This document shows positions 54,441 to 63,888 of a DNA stretch of 64,000 bases, piece after piece. Source of the stretch: CBDFGS01 sp965247255 (GTDB lineage: Bacteria > Chloroflexota > Dehalococcoidia > Lucifugimonadales > CAUZJF01). The translations under genes were made by a program, and so were the position numbers. Under the pieces are notes generated by a model. That model searched no databases, was not told the DNA's origin, and was given only the letters and a program-made list of their open reading frames with translations. The stretch covers positions 434,001-498,000 of the forward strand of contig CBDFGS010000008.1 in assembly GCA_965247255.1 (NCBI GenBank), given 5' to 3'. Every line of letters begins with the position of its first letter. Within the stretch, counting starts at the first letter, position 1.

Positions 54441-55937
54441 CTATCGAGCCGTGAAGGTCTCACTAAATTGATCGTTGACAGTCACCGTGTACTCCTCTCC
54501 GGAGACTAGATTGGCGCCGAGCGGTATCTCCGTCTCCACGACGGGCAGGTCACGCGTACAGGCCACGTTATTCTCTGCCACCTCTAGGTGCGTAACGCCT
54601 ACTTCAATGGTGTTGGCGAACTGGCGGACGATGTCGTAGCCGTTGAACGCCGAGCAGCTGCTGCCGCGCGGAAGCCTCGACACAACATTCAGCGAGTACT
54701 GAGCAGGTTCTGCGTCGGACACCACCACCTCGACCGTCTCGATGGGCGAGGCCTCCACGACCCACCCCGTCGTCCGCTCGTCGCGCGCGAGGAATGAGTT
54801 GGTCACCTCGCCGTTGACGGCCACCGTGTAGGTCTCGCCGGCCGTAAGGTCGCTGCCGAGGGCAATCTCCGTCTCGGTATAGCCGAAGTCAGCAGTGCAG
54901 GGGACGAGTTGCCCCGGCGCGACTTCGAGGTTGGTGACCGTCACGGAAAATGTTGTCCGGTCTCCGTCCACTTCGTAGCCATCGAAACTCGAACACGACG
55001 TGCCCTGTGGCAAAGTCGACAGGACAGTCAGAGAATAGTCGGGCGGGGCCGACTCAGAGACGTTCACCTCCACGCTTTGGACCGGCGCCAGGACGCTGAC
55101 CATGGTCGGCCCTTCCGGCTGCTCGGGCTGGGCCCCTGTCCCCTGGGCGACGAAGGTCTCGGTCACGTCGTTGACGTACACCGTGTAGGTCTTCCCTCCG
55201 TCGAAGTCGATGCCCAGGGCGATGTTACTCTCCACGGTCCCGTAGATCTCCGCGCACATCATCGGCTCTTCAGGCTTCAGGTTCGTAACTGTGATCCGGA
55301 CCGTTTCGCCGTCCCGATCGACCTCGTACCTGTCGAACTCGTAGCACGCGTTGGGCAGCCCAGACTTGACTGCGACGAAGTATTGCGGTGGGAAGGACTC
55401 GGCGATGTTGATCTCCACGCTGTCGATAGGCGCCGGCACTTCGACCATCGTTGGCTCCGGTGGCGCGGTTGCACCCACCCTGACCAGTACCATGTCGACG
55501 TGCGTCGGGCTGTCTCGCGTGATGACCTGGTAGCTGGTGCCGTTTATGAACGCCAGCCTACCGCCGTCCGTGATTCTTACCTGGACGGCATAGGTGAACC
55601 TCTGGTCTATTTCGGCAGGGTCGTACTCGATCTCAAAGTCGATCGGCACCTGTCCAGGATTGAAAATGATATGCTGTCCGATTGTGATCGCGGGGGCGTC
55701 CGCTCGCGAAACATCGACCAGCTTGACCTCGACTGCGGCGTCTGGGGTAAGCGCGATCCGCTCGCGGTATGTCACAGTGCCGGTCACTTTAGCGGTGGCA
55801 GGAGCCGCGGGCTCGGTCGGAGTCGGTTCCGGCGGCGGCGTGGAAGTCGGTGTTGCAGTCGTCTCGCCACAAGCCGCGGCCACCAGGACCAAGAAGACTA
55901 CTACTATCGAAATCGATATTCCAACTCTGCTACGCAT
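54441..55937 (-). CDS. Lipoprotein with YbaY/YscW domain and three tandem repeats
   Basis: The 498-residue protein has a lipobox signal (VVVFLVLVAAACGE) and a Thr/Pro-rich linker. A YbaY/YscW-like domain follows at about residues 48-155 (KVTGTVTYRERIALTPDAAV, VEVKLVDVSRADAPAITIGQ, then FTYAVQVRITDGGRLAFING). Three repeats of about 100 residues follow. Each starts 'VxAPIxSVEVNVxES', carries 'LPxxxxCxxFxxYEV' with a conserved Cys, and ends 'ETEIxLGxxLxxGxTYTVxVN'. Paired Cys in each repeat may form disulphides outside the membrane. The domain combination is unfamiliar to me. No operon partner. Confidence 0.82.
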   Translation of the reverse strand: MRSRVGISISIVVVFLVLVAAACGETTATPTSTPPPEPTPTEPAAPATAKVTGTVTYRERIALTPDAAVEVKLVDVSRADAPAITIGQHIIFNPGQVPIDFEIEYDPAEIDQRFTYAVQVRITDGGRLAFINGTSYQVITRDSPTHVDMVLVRVGATAPPEPTMVEVPAPIDSVEINIAESFPPQYFVAVKSGLPNACYEFDRYEVDRDGETVRITVTNLKPEEPMMCAEIYGTVESNIALGIDFDGGKTYTVYVNDVTETFVAQGTGAQPEQPEGPTMVSVLAPVQSVEVNVSESAPPDYSLTVLSTLPQGTSCSSFDGYEVDGDRTTFSVTVTNLEVAPGQLVPCTADFGYTETEIALGSDLTAGETYTVAVNGEVTNSFLARDERTTGWVVEASPIETVEVVVSDAEPAQYSLNVVSRLPRGSSCSAFNGYDIVRQFANTIEVGVTHLEVAENNVACTRDLPVVETEIPLGANLVSGEEYTVTVNDQFSETFTAR

Positions 55938-56258
55938 GGGAGTCTCCTCCTTGGGCTCGTGATTTCTGGCTTCTCATAATTAATGACGTAAATCGTCGAC
56001 GGTCCGTTCCGGTGGCTGGCGATAGACAAGGCCCGATGAATGCCGCCGACAAGCGCAACGTATTAAAAGCTAGGGAACCTCTGAACAACTCGGCGCAAGC
56101 GTGGATGGGCAGAGTGGTTCCGTTCTTTGGAGATGTTCAGGCATCTTTGTGACGTTCCAGGTGGTGGTTGAGGCGTTCAGACCGTGTCTGTTGTGGCCTC
56201 GAAGCGACTTTTCGGAGCCATCGCGGCTCCCGGCCGTGATTTGCGCACTGCGCCCCTC
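55938..56258. other. Intergenic region upstream of the YbaY-type lipoprotein gene
   Basis: No gene was supported. The first 100 bp should hold the lipoprotein promoter on the minus strand; the rest is the 3' flank of the IS5 remnant. Confidence 0.35.
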
Positions 56259-56754
56259 TCATGCCGCCAGACGGCGCTCTGCCGTCATCAAGTTGGCCAG
56301 CCTCAGTAGCAATGCCAGCCGTTGCGCGTTCTTTAGCCAACCCTCGGTAGCGCACCTTGGCGTAGCCAAAGCGCCGCTTCACGTACAGGAACGGATGCTC
56401 CACTTTCGCCCTGACCGACGCTTTGCGCTTCTCCGCCAACGCCTCGTAGCTGCCAGGCTACCGGTGCCGTCGCTGGCCGGGCCTCATCGCCACTCGCCCC
56501 TCCACATCCAACTCTCGATTCTCCAACCGCTTGTCCACTCCCTGATACCCCGCATTCCCCCACACTCGTTTCTCTCCACCGTGCAGCAATCGGTGCGCTT
56601 CTGTCACATCATGCACGTTAGCTGGCGTCGTAGTCATGCTGTGTACCACTCCCGTCTCAGCGTCAGCGCCTACGTGTACTTTCATCCCGAAGCGCCACTC
56701 GTTCCCCTTCTTCGTCTGGTGCATCTCAGGGTCTCGCTCACCCGCATGATTGAT
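56259..56754 (-). pseudogene. IS5 family transposase, C-terminal part (split and frameshifted)
   Basis: Reads AGERDPEMHQTKKGNEWRFG, then MKVHVGADAETGVVHSMTTT, GNAGYQGVDKRLENREL and VAMRPGQRRH. A frameshift near 56450 leads to SVRAKVEHPFLYVKRRFGYA with KVRYRGLA. A second near 56330 leads to NAQRLALLLRLANLMTAERR and the stop at 56259. These are the second catalytic Asp, the Glu and the tail of an IS5 transposase. Its N-terminal part is at 58735-59160, beyond an inserted IS1182. Confidence 0.82.
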
Positions 56755-56847
56755 TCACTCGTAAGAAGTCATGGGCGAGGAGATTGGAAGCGAGAGATAA
56801 TAGGAGCGGGGAAAGTGGAGGAGAGAACGCTCAGGAGCAGGTAATCG

Positions 56848-58560
56848 ATGTTTCAAGCACGGGAACCGCAGGAGAGCCTGTGGCAGTCGGAGTTTCTGAT
56901 CACGCCGAGGAAGGCGAAGCTGATGCGGAGGAGCTGGGCGGAGGTGTTTCGGAACGAGGCTCTGCCACTCATAGAGGAGGAGCGGTTCGCTCCGATGTAC
57001 AGCCCGGACATGGGCAGGCCGAACCGTGCGGTGCAGACGGTGCTGGGAGTGCTGGTGCTCAAGGAGATGTTCGATCTAACGGACATGGAGGCGTTGGAGG
57101 AGTTGGAGTTCAATCTGCTGTGGCACCACGCGCTGCGGCTGGAGATGGAGGAGGCGCACCTTGCCCAGAAGACGCTGCACAACTTCCGTGTGCGGTTGAT
57201 GGAGCACGACGGCGGGCGATTGGCCTTCTGTGAGACGACGGACCGGATGATAGAGGCCCTGGGACTGCGGACAGGCAAGCAGCGCCTGGACTCGACGCAT
57301 GTCATGAGCAATATCGCGGTGCTGACGCGGTTGGGTCTGTTCTGCGAGACGGTCCGAGTGTTCCTGTTAGCGGTGAGCCGTGAGCACCCTGGTCTGGGTG
57401 AAGGGATTGGGGATGGACTGGCCCAGCGGTACCTCAAGGAGACCGACGAAGCATCGAGGTACGAGGACGCACGTTCAGGTGAGGGGCGTCGCCGGCTGTC
57501 GGTGTGTGCGCGAGACATGTACCGGCTGGTGGCTAGGTTCCGTGGGACGGCGGTGGCGGAGATGGAGGAGTACGGACTGTTGGAGAGGCTTTTGCATGAG
57601 CAGTGCCACGTGGGCCGGCACAGGGACGGTCGTCCCGGAGCCGATGACGACTATGCGGAAGAGGGTAAGGTGCCGATCGCGCTGAGGGAGCCGAAGGAGG
57701 TGCGGTCGAGCTCAATGCAGACGCCGCACGACCCGGCGGTGACCTACAGCGGACACAAGGGGAAGGGATACGAGGTGCAGGTGTCGGAGACTTGCGAAGA
57801 GGGGAACGCCGTGCAGATGATCACCCACGTGGAGGTCACGCCATCGAGCGGCAGCGACGCCGGTGTGACAGTGGGGGTGATAGACACGTTGAGGGAGCGA
57901 GGAATCGGTCCTTCGGAGCTATGGTGCGACACGTCGTATGGTTCCGGACACAACGGATGGGAGGCAGAGCGTAGGGGGACGGAGTTGGTGAGCCCTGTCG
58001 GGGGCCGGGCGCCAGCGGAGGCCGACAGGGGTGATGGGCCGGTCAGACTGACTGCTGCTGACTTTGACATCGACGTTACGGCAAGGAGGGCTGCGGTGTG
58101 TCCTGCAGGACATGAGGCTGTGTCCGAGTACGAGGATGAAGACGCTCCCGAGCGAGTGGAGATGCACTTCGCTCGGGAGGTGTGTGCATCCTGCAAGCTG
58201 CGTTCCCGGTGTCCTGTGAGGTGGCGGCGTCGTCCTGAGCTCGGGGGAGAGTGGTCGCCGAGTGGAGCCTACGTGCTGAGTGCGGACCTCGCCAGGGTGA
58301 ACATCGGACGGAGGCGAAGGGCCGAGTCGGATGGACAATGGCGTAGACGGTACGGGTTGCGTGCGGGGATAGAGGGTACGAACTCGGAGTTGAAACGGCG
58401 CCATGGTCTTGGCCGCCTACGGGTACGTGGAGGAGAGAGGGTCCGGCTCGCAGTCTACCTCAAGGCCCTGGCCTGTAACGTCAAGCGAATGGTCCGGGCA
58501 CGGTTGGACGAGATGTTGGCCCGACTGGCTGCCCTGGCCACCGCTCCCACCGCTGCATGA
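56848..58560 (+). CDS. IS1182 family transposase
   Basis: The 570-residue transposase has the usual N-terminal DUF772 helix region (LGVLVLKEMFDLTDMEALEE), the first catalytic region RLDSTHVMSNIAVLTR and a second in LWCDTSYGSGHNGWEAE. A Cys-rich insert (VCPAGHEAVS; CASCKLRSRCPVR) and the Glu region RAGIEGTNSELKRRHGLGRL follow. No frameshift; the element may be active. Confidence 0.93.
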   Translation: MFQAREPQESLWQSEFLITPRKAKLMRRSWAEVFRNEALPLIEEERFAPMYSPDMGRPNRAVQTVLGVLVLKEMFDLTDMEALEELEFNLLWHHALRLEMEEAHLAQKTLHNFRVRLMEHDGGRLAFCETTDRMIEALGLRTGKQRLDSTHVMSNIAVLTRLGLFCETVRVFLLAVSREHPGLGEGIGDGLAQRYLKETDEASRYEDARSGEGRRRLSVCARDMYRLVARFRGTAVAEMEEYGLLERLLHEQCHVGRHRDGRPGADDDYAEEGKVPIALREPKEVRSSSMQTPHDPAVTYSGHKGKGYEVQVSETCEEGNAVQMITHVEVTPSSGSDAGVTVGVIDTLRERGIGPSELWCDTSYGSGHNGWEAERRGTELVSPVGGRAPAEADRGDGPVRLTAADFDIDVTARRAAVCPAGHEAVSEYEDEDAPERVEMHFAREVCASCKLRSRCPVRWRRRPELGGEWSPSGAYVLSADLARVNIGRRRRAESDGQWRRRYGLRAGIEGTNSELKRRHGLGRLRVRGGERVRLAVYLKALACNVKRMVRARLDEMLARLAALATAPTAA

Positions 58561-58734
58561 GGATACAGAAGCCGTTGCGAGCCCGCTGATGCCTGCCCTG
58601 ACGGGGTATGGCACACCACAACTACCTCATCGGCCACAACACAAGCCCCGACCGGAACAAACCAAATCCCTCGCCTAACCGCCCTCACGCCGCAGAACCA
58701 ACCCGAAAGGCCCTTGTTACGAGGGAATCATGAT
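58561..58734. other. IS1182 right non-coding end
   Basis: From the transposase stop to the right end repeat. No gene. Confidence 0.5.
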
Positions 58735-59160
58735 TCTTCGTCGATGACGGCGCCTCTATGATGCTCGCGTCCACGATCGTCCCCTCCCGAAGCCGCAGTC
58801 CCTGGGACTCCAGATGACGGTTGATCTCCTCGAACAGACTCTGCCCCAACTCATGCTCTTCCAGCAGATGGCGGAAGTTCAGAATCGTCGTCTCGTCCGG
58901 CAGCGGGCCCGACAGCTTCAACCCTACGAACCGTCTCACCGACTCGACCTCGTAGAGCATGTCCTCCATACCAGGATCGCTCAGGTTGTAGAACAACTGC
59001 ACGCAGTGTATCCGCACCATCGCCGACAACTCATATGGTCGACGGCCTCGGCCCGCCTTGGGATAGAACGGACGGATGCGCTCTTCCATCTGTTCCCACG
59101 GGATCAGAGCATCCATGCGCTCCAGGAATATCTCCCGGCGGGTCTTGCGCTTCTTGTGAG
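58735..59160 (-). pseudogene. IS5 family transposase, N-terminal part
   Basis: Reads KKRKTRREIFLERMDALIPW, then FYPKAGRGRRPYELSAMVRI, LFYNLSDPGMEDMLYEVESV and the first Asp in GTIVDASIIEAPSSTKN. The Met of the native protein is missing: the frame merges at about 59160 with the IS3 end, so an IS3 insertion cut the 5' end. Confidence 0.82.
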
Positions 59161-59235
59161 GTGGACCCCAAAATTCGGACAGGTGGCTAAGAGAGAGTCC
59201 CGCTCCTAAAATAGGATGGAAAGAAGGAGCAGGAC

Positions 59236-59520
59236 ATGAAGCAAACACGTAAGAAGCACAGGCCAGTCTTCAAGGCCAAAGTGGCTTTGGCCGCGCTCCA
59301 GGGGGAGCACACCATTGCAGAGCTGGCCAGCCGGTTTGAAGTCCACCCGAGCCAGATCCATGCCTGGAAGAAGGCCTTGACTCAGGGGGCGCCGCACCTC
59401 TTTGAAAATGGTGGTGGACGCCAGGAGAAGGACCAAGAGGTCCTCACTGCCCAGCTCTACCAACAGATTGGGCAGCTCAAGGTGGAACGGGATTTTTTGT
59501 CACGGAGCTTCGGGTTGTGA
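59236..59520 (+). CDS. IS3 family OrfA
   Basis: The 94-residue protein has the OrfA helix-turn-helix (KAKVALAALQGEHTIAELAS, then RFEVHPSQIHAWKKAL) and a leucine-zipper-like tail (LYQQIGQLKVERDFLSRSFG). GAAGGAGCAGGAC precedes the Met. Its stop overlaps the OrfB frame in the -1 register (59517-59520). Confidence 0.9.
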   Translation: MKQTRKKHRPVFKAKVALAALQGEHTIAELASRFEVHPSQIHAWKKALTQGAPHLFENGGGRQEKDQEVLTAQLYQQIGQLKVERDFLSRSFGL

Positions 59521-59690
59521 GCCGGTCCCAACGCCGGGCCATGATTGACCGAGAAGAACCGAAGCTGTCTCTGGTGCGCCAGTGCGCCTTGCTGGGTATC
59601 AGCCGCTCCTCGTTGTACTACCTGCCAACCGAGGCCGGCGCCGAGGACTTGGAGTTGATGGCCCTCATAGACCAACAGTACCTGAAGACA
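59517..59690 (+). pseudogene. IS3 family OrfB, N-terminal fragment
   Basis: Reads MSRSQRRAMIDREEPKLSLV, then RQCALLGISRSSLYYLP and ALIDQQYLKTP, after which the expected 'FYGSRRM' is missing and the frame is lost. The rve catalytic core is absent. Confidence 0.82.
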
Positions 59691-59924
59691 CCCGCAACAC
59701 CTCACCAACGGTGTTACTCGGACAGACTTCTAGGTCAATCATCGTAACACGGTCACCCACCGCCTCCGCGTTATCGTGCGTAGTTATCAGGGGAGACGTC
59801 ATACTGATCAGCTCTGTTCCAGCCACAGTTCGCGTGGCCCAAGGACCGGAGCCCGCCAGTCCCAATACTGTTGGGATCACGCACTGGCGGTCGGGGGCGA
59901 AGACCTGAAGGAGTAGGGACGGAT
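59691..59924. other. Junction region with hairpin
   Basis: No complete gene. The minus strand shows a short protein-like reading (TELISMTSPLITTHDNAEAV, then GDRVTMIDLE) of unknown origin cut by the IS3 junction. CGCCAGTCCCAA pairs with TTGGGA and ACTGGCG at 59854-59889, a likely terminator for the gene ending at 59925. Confidence 0.4.
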
Positions 59925-60635
59925 TCACTGGGCGGCAAGCCCCGTCGCGTTACCAAACTCCTCGGCAGACATCCGTATGAGCCGGTCCGCGGGCCCCAAC
60001 TGGTAATAACCCAGTACGGAACCTGAGACGTCGATTATCTCAACCCATCGTATATCCTGGGCAGAGGCGTCGTGGCGGACGGCCACCAGGCTGTTTGCAC
60101 CGTCCGGTATAAAGGTCGTCGACGCTCCCGCGAGATGCCGCGGGTCATCCGGCTGCTCCAACCGGAACAGGTTCACTGCCAGGCTGCGAGCGGGATCATC
60201 CGATCTGTAGCTGGTCAACTCGATACCGTACGCGGCACGTCCAACCTCTGGAAAACCGAGGGATGCAATCCTGATCGATCCTACGTCCGTGCTGGAAACC
60301 AGCTGGTCCTCGATCGGTGCGGAGTCTGCCAGACCGTCGACCAACCTACGTGCGATTGCACTCGGTAGGACGGTCACCGGCTGTGCGTCCGCCCTGCCGA
60401 CACTTGGGTTGAGGGAGTAAACAATGAACATGCCGCCGTTCTGGGTCATCATGTCATGAGCCTGGAACGTGACCGAGCCGTCGGACACGCTGGTGTCTAT
60501 CGGTTTCCATCCGTAGACATGGACGTCTTTCAGGATGGCGAAAGGTCCGGCCGGGCCGACAACCGTGAATATCCCGACCAGAACCAGGACCGAAGCAACC
60601 ACCCCGATCGGCACGACCACGCGGGCGAACCTCAT
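59925..60635 (-). CDS. Exported or membrane-anchored protein, unknown
   Basis: The 236-residue protein has an N-terminal membrane segment (VVVPIGVVASVLVLVGIFTV) and a soluble outside domain without Cys. Motifs of note are VHVYGWKPIDTSVSDGSVTF and VRHDASAQDIRWVEIIDVSG, suggesting a beta-rich sensor or binding domain. No family is recognised. A hairpin follows the stop. Confidence 0.65.
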   Translation of the reverse strand: MRFARVVVPIGVVASVLVLVGIFTVVGPAGPFAILKDVHVYGWKPIDTSVSDGSVTFQAHDMMTQNGGMFIVYSLNPSVGRADAQPVTVLPSAIARRLVDGLADSAPIEDQLVSSTDVGSIRIASLGFPEVGRAAYGIELTSYRSDDPARSLAVNLFRLEQPDDPRHLAGASTTFIPDGANSLVAVRHDASAQDIRWVEIIDVSGSVLGYYQLGPADRLIRMSAEEFGNATGLAAQ

Positions 60636-61016
60636 AGCTGGACCCCTCTCAGACTTCCTGACCTGAGCCGATGTTTCCGATGGAACTCAGGTTGTATGCG
60701 AATTACCCGGATCATCCGCTGCTGCTAAGGACCGAACGGCGAAGCGAGCCGAGTTCGGAGGTTGTCAACGGAGCGATCTATAGAGCACGACCTGTCGACC
60801 GCGCAGAGACTTCGTTGGCTGCAGCCCTCCGACAAGCTTAGGGTCCGCCCCGGACTCGGTCCGAGGGCCAGCGGGCATTCAGGATCGGACGGGCGAACGG
60901 AGACGTTACCAATTCCCTCCCGGACCAAGCATTCTAATCGTCGATCTGTCGATCAAGCGGATTGTAGCACGGAGAGTCGGCGGCTACCACCCATGTTGAT
61001 GGCCCGGATCCACCAC
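60636..61016. other. Non-coding stretch
   Basis: Holds the promoter side of the preceding minus-strand gene and the end of the MFS pseudogene. No further gene was supported. Confidence 0.4.
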
Positions 61017-61585
61017 CTAGAAGAAATAGCGGAGCCACAGCAGCGTTGGGGGAATCACCAGGAGCAGTGGCAGCAGTCCCACGTACAACCATGCCGAACG
61101 CCACCCGCCATCGTCAATCAGAAAGACGATGAGCGGAGTGAGTGCCGGTACGCCTATGTTCAGACCTCCGGTAGCAATGCCGGCGGCACGTCCTCTCTTG
61201 CGGACGAACCACTTGGCGATCGTAGGGCTTGTGACGGCGTAAGCCAATCCGGCGAAACCGAGGGTGCCGAAGACCCCCAAGACCGGGACAAACTGCCACA
61301 GGAACCGGGTCTGCGACAAGAGTATCATCGAGGCGCTTCCATGAACAGGGCTCCTCCAGCCATCAGCAGACGAGTTCCATAACGGTCTACGCATAACCTG
61401 ACCAGTGGAGAGACCACCGCGCCGACGACATGTTTGGTCATTAGGCCGCCAGTCAACACCGCACGCGACCAGCTGAGCTCCACTGTCATCGGTTTGATGA
61501 AGAAGCCGAATGCCTGGTTTCCAAAGCCCCGCCTGGACGCCCTGACTGGTGAAACAGCACAGTACGATGTACCAGTCATGGGACA
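61017..61585 (-). pseudogene. Major facilitator superfamily transporter, decayed
   Basis: Pieces of one MFS protein are found in successive frames: DWYIVLCCFTSQGVQAG, then FGNQAFGFFIKPMTVELSWS and RAVLTGGLMTKHVVGAVVSP with VDRYGTRLLMAGGALF, then SASMILLSQTRFLWQFVPVL, KWFVRKRGRAAGIATGGLNI and a final WRSAWLYVGLLPLLLVIPPT before a stop at 61017. At least two frameshifts (near 61540 and 61340) and loss of the C-terminal six helices make it inactive. The 'DRYGxR' and 'KRGRAxGI' motifs place it in the monocarboxylate/OFA-like branch. Confidence 0.75.
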
Positions 61586-62033
61586 GCCTGCGTCGGCCAA
61601 TGGTGATCCGCTTCCCGAACTGATTTCGATAGGCGTGAACGTCGACTGGTTCGAAGGCGAACGTGTTCCCGGTCGGACTGCCCGATGATTACACCATGGA
61701 CATGTCGCGATCGTCCTGACACTCAATACCATTTCGCCGAGAGTCGAACTCGGCGCTTTGCTCAGGACGCTGGACCTCTTGGGTCAACCGAGTGGATAGC
61801 TTTCGATCAAACCGTACGCCAGCCCGTACGGCGGCTCCACTGTTGGTCCACAGTGAAGGAGAGACGATACAGATTGTAGTTGAGGAGCCCCTGCCTGCTG
61901 CAACAGGCCCGCCTGTCTCACGCTCTCGCGATGGTCGGCGGGAATCCACTAAACTGCTTTGGACAGCCGACCTGCACACCGGCGTCCGTGGCGCCTGTAG
62001 AGAGGGACGGCGAGTTGACATGGATCACTTGCG
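61586..62033. other. Intergenic region with small hairpin
   Basis: No gene is supported. CGCCGAG/CTCGGCG at 61737-61757 (7-base loop) is a small perfect hairpin. The region should contain the promoter of the ABC operon that starts at 62034. Confidence 0.4.
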
Positions 62034-63056
62034 ATGATCGAGATTCAGAATCTTCGAAAGGTGTTCACCCAGAACGTCGGAAACGTTGGGTTCTGGCGGC
62101 GACTCCTCACGCGCCCGGCCACGACGGAGCTGGTCGCGATCGACGACCTGAGCCTTGAGGTACGGCAGGGTGAGTTCTTCAGCCTGCTTGGACCGAACGG
62201 TGCAGGGAAGACCTCAACGGTGAAGATCCTCTGCACGCTGCTTCTGCCCGATGGCGGTTCCTGCAGGGTTGCGGGCCTCGACGTCGTCAGACAGGCTAAA
62301 GACGTCAGAAGACAGATCGGCGTATCCATCCGGGGCGAGAGGAGTGTCTACTGGAGGCTCACCGGTCGGCAGAATCTGGAGTACTTCGCCAGCCTCTATG
62401 GTATCCGAGGAAAAGCTGCCCAACGCCGGATTGGCGAAGTTGCCAGATTGATCGGATTGGAAGACCGCCTGGACGACTACGTCGAGCGTTACTCGATGGG
62501 AATGAAACAGCGTCTTGCCATTGGAGCCTCGATCGTCCATCGTCCGAAGATCCTGCTTCTGGACGAGCCGACCATTGGCCTTGATCCGCACGGAGCTCGC
62601 GCACTGAGGACGCTGATACGAGACGAGCTGTGCACCGGAGAGGGAGTGACAGTCCTCTACACCACGCACTACATGCAGGAACTGGACGACATGTCGGACC
62701 GGGTGGCGATCATCCACGAAGGCAGCCTGGTCGCCGAGGGTCTGCCCTCGGAACTTCGTTCCAGGGCCGGCGACGACCAGGTCGTAGAAATCGAGGTTGG
62801 CGGTCAGACTGAAAGGGCCGTTGCCACAATTGGCGACCATCCGATGATCGACAGGATTCTGGCCATCCGCGAATCCGCCGATAGGACGACGATCAGACTG
62901 CGGACCTGCGATCCAGTTCGGTCAGTGGGGGAGTTGACCCTTGGTGATCGCATTCCAGACGTGGAGATCCGTTCAGTCCAACTCGTCCGGCCGACGTTGG
63001 AAGATGCGTTCGTTGCGCTGACGGGATCTTCGATCAGCGACGAGCCGGTACCCTAG
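62034..63056 (+). CDS. ABC-2 exporter ATP-binding protein
   Basis: The 340-residue ATPase has Walker A LLGPNGAGKTSTV, the signature YSMGMKQRLAIG, Walker B ILLLDEPTIGLDPHG and an H-loop in VLYTTHYMQELDD. The C-terminal 100 residues form the extra domain of drug and antibiotic ABC-2 exporters. It begins an operon with two permeases. Confidence 0.93.
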   Translation: MIEIQNLRKVFTQNVGNVGFWRRLLTRPATTELVAIDDLSLEVRQGEFFSLLGPNGAGKTSTVKILCTLLLPDGGSCRVAGLDVVRQAKDVRRQIGVSIRGERSVYWRLTGRQNLEYFASLYGIRGKAAQRRIGEVARLIGLEDRLDDYVERYSMGMKQRLAIGASIVHRPKILLLDEPTIGLDPHGARALRTLIRDELCTGEGVTVLYTTHYMQELDDMSDRVAIIHEGSLVAEGLPSELRSRAGDDQVVEIEVGGQTERAVATIGDHPMIDRILAIRESADRTTIRLRTCDPVRSVGELTLGDRIPDVEIRSVQLVRPTLEDAFVALTGSSISDEPVP

Positions 63057-63066
63057 CTGCGTTAAG

Positions 63067-63888
63067 ATGGTGATGGATGCGGCGACGACCGCAAAGTACG
63101 GGCTGCTGGCGCAGAGTCGTTCCTATGGTTGGATCGTCACGACCACTCTGGGTCCGTTCTTTCTCATGGCCCCGTTCGTACTGATGGCGGAGACCCTAGT
63201 CGGTCCCGGCGGACGATTCGATCAGGCCTTCCTTGAGTCTACGGGTTACACCAACTATGTCGGTTGGCTGATTGTTCCCCTGATTGCTCTGAATACGATG
63301 AACACGGTTTTCTCCAACGTGGCCCAGTTGCTCCATTCGGAGAAGCGGACCGGGACACTGGAGAGGGTTCTGACGTCGATGCGGTTTCCGGTGTCGCTAC
63401 TGATCGGACGCTCCATGGCGCATGGCGTGTTCCTGCTGTGGTTCGTCGGTGTGCTTGCGGGGCTGTCTTTCATGTTTTTGGGTTTGAGGGTCCACGTCGA
63501 CCCGCTCTCCGGTGTTGTAGTCATCGTCGCCCATCTGCTGGCCGTCTATGGTATGGCTTTCGCGTTCTCCAGCATGTTCCTCTGGATTGAGGACGCCTTC
63601 ATTGTTCAGACCGCTCTGTCCCGTGTCCTCTTCGGTCTGTTTACCGGAGCCACGTTCCCCCTTTCGATCTACCCTGGATGGGTCGAAGGACTGGCGCACC
63701 TCATCCCGTTCACCTGGGCGTTCGATCTGGAACGTAGAGCCTTCCTGCATGCTGAACCGTTGTCGTCCATCTTGCCCGACCTGTCGATTCTTGTCGCTCT
63801 CACACTGGTTTGGTGGGTCGTCGGTTACGTCTGCTTCCGAGTGATGATGGACTACGCCAAGCGCACGGGTCGACTCGGGATCTACTGA
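63067..63888 (+). CDS. ABC-2 type permease
   Basis: The 273-residue membrane protein has six predicted helices with the ABC-2 pattern. The cytosolic stretch LLHSEKRTGTLERVLTSMRF precedes the second helix, and LFTGATFPLSIYPGWVEGLA is the typical re-entrant region. It lies 10 bp after the ATPase. Its stop overlaps the next start. Confidence 0.9.
   Translation: MVMDAATTAKYGLLAQSRSYGWIVTTTLGPFFLMAPFVLMAETLVGPGGRFDQAFLESTGYTNYVGWLIVPLIALNTMNTVFSNVAQLLHSEKRTGTLERVLTSMRFPVSLLIGRSMAHGVFLLWFVGVLAGLSFMFLGLRVHVDPLSGVVVIVAHLLAVYGMAFAFSSMFLWIEDAFIVQTALSRVLFGLFTGATFPLSIYPGWVEGLAHLIPFTWAFDLERRAFLHAEPLSSILPDLSILVALTLVWWVVGYVCFRVMMDYAKRTGRLGIY

Larger units (their letters stand above)
56755..58734 (+). mobile_element. 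IS1182 family insertion sequence inside the IS5
   Basis: End repeats TGATTCACTCGTAAGAAG (left) and TGATTCCCTCGTAACAAG (reverse complement, right) agree in 16 of 18 bases. Both flanks share AATCATG, a probable target duplication. Removing the element rejoins the IS5 reading SSTKN + HAGERDPEMHQTKK in frame. The IS5 was therefore complete here before this insertion. Confidence 0.85.
59163..59690 (+). mobile_element. IS3 family element, right part deleted
   Basis: The left end TGGACCCCAAAATTCGGACA (reading from 59162) is typical of IS3-group ends. OrfA is complete and OrfB is cut after about 58 codons. The right end is absent. Confidence 0.8.

Noticed and set aside
54909..55979. 356-codon plus-strand frame opposite the YbaY-type lipoprotein
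   Set aside because: Arg/His/Asp-rich antisense shadow; the minus frame has signal, lipobox and repeats.
61434..61688. Plus-strand 84-codon frame ending VNVDWFEGERVPGRTAR
   Set aside because: Most of it lies opposite MFS coding remnants; no start signal. A short genuine scrap at its end cannot be excluded.
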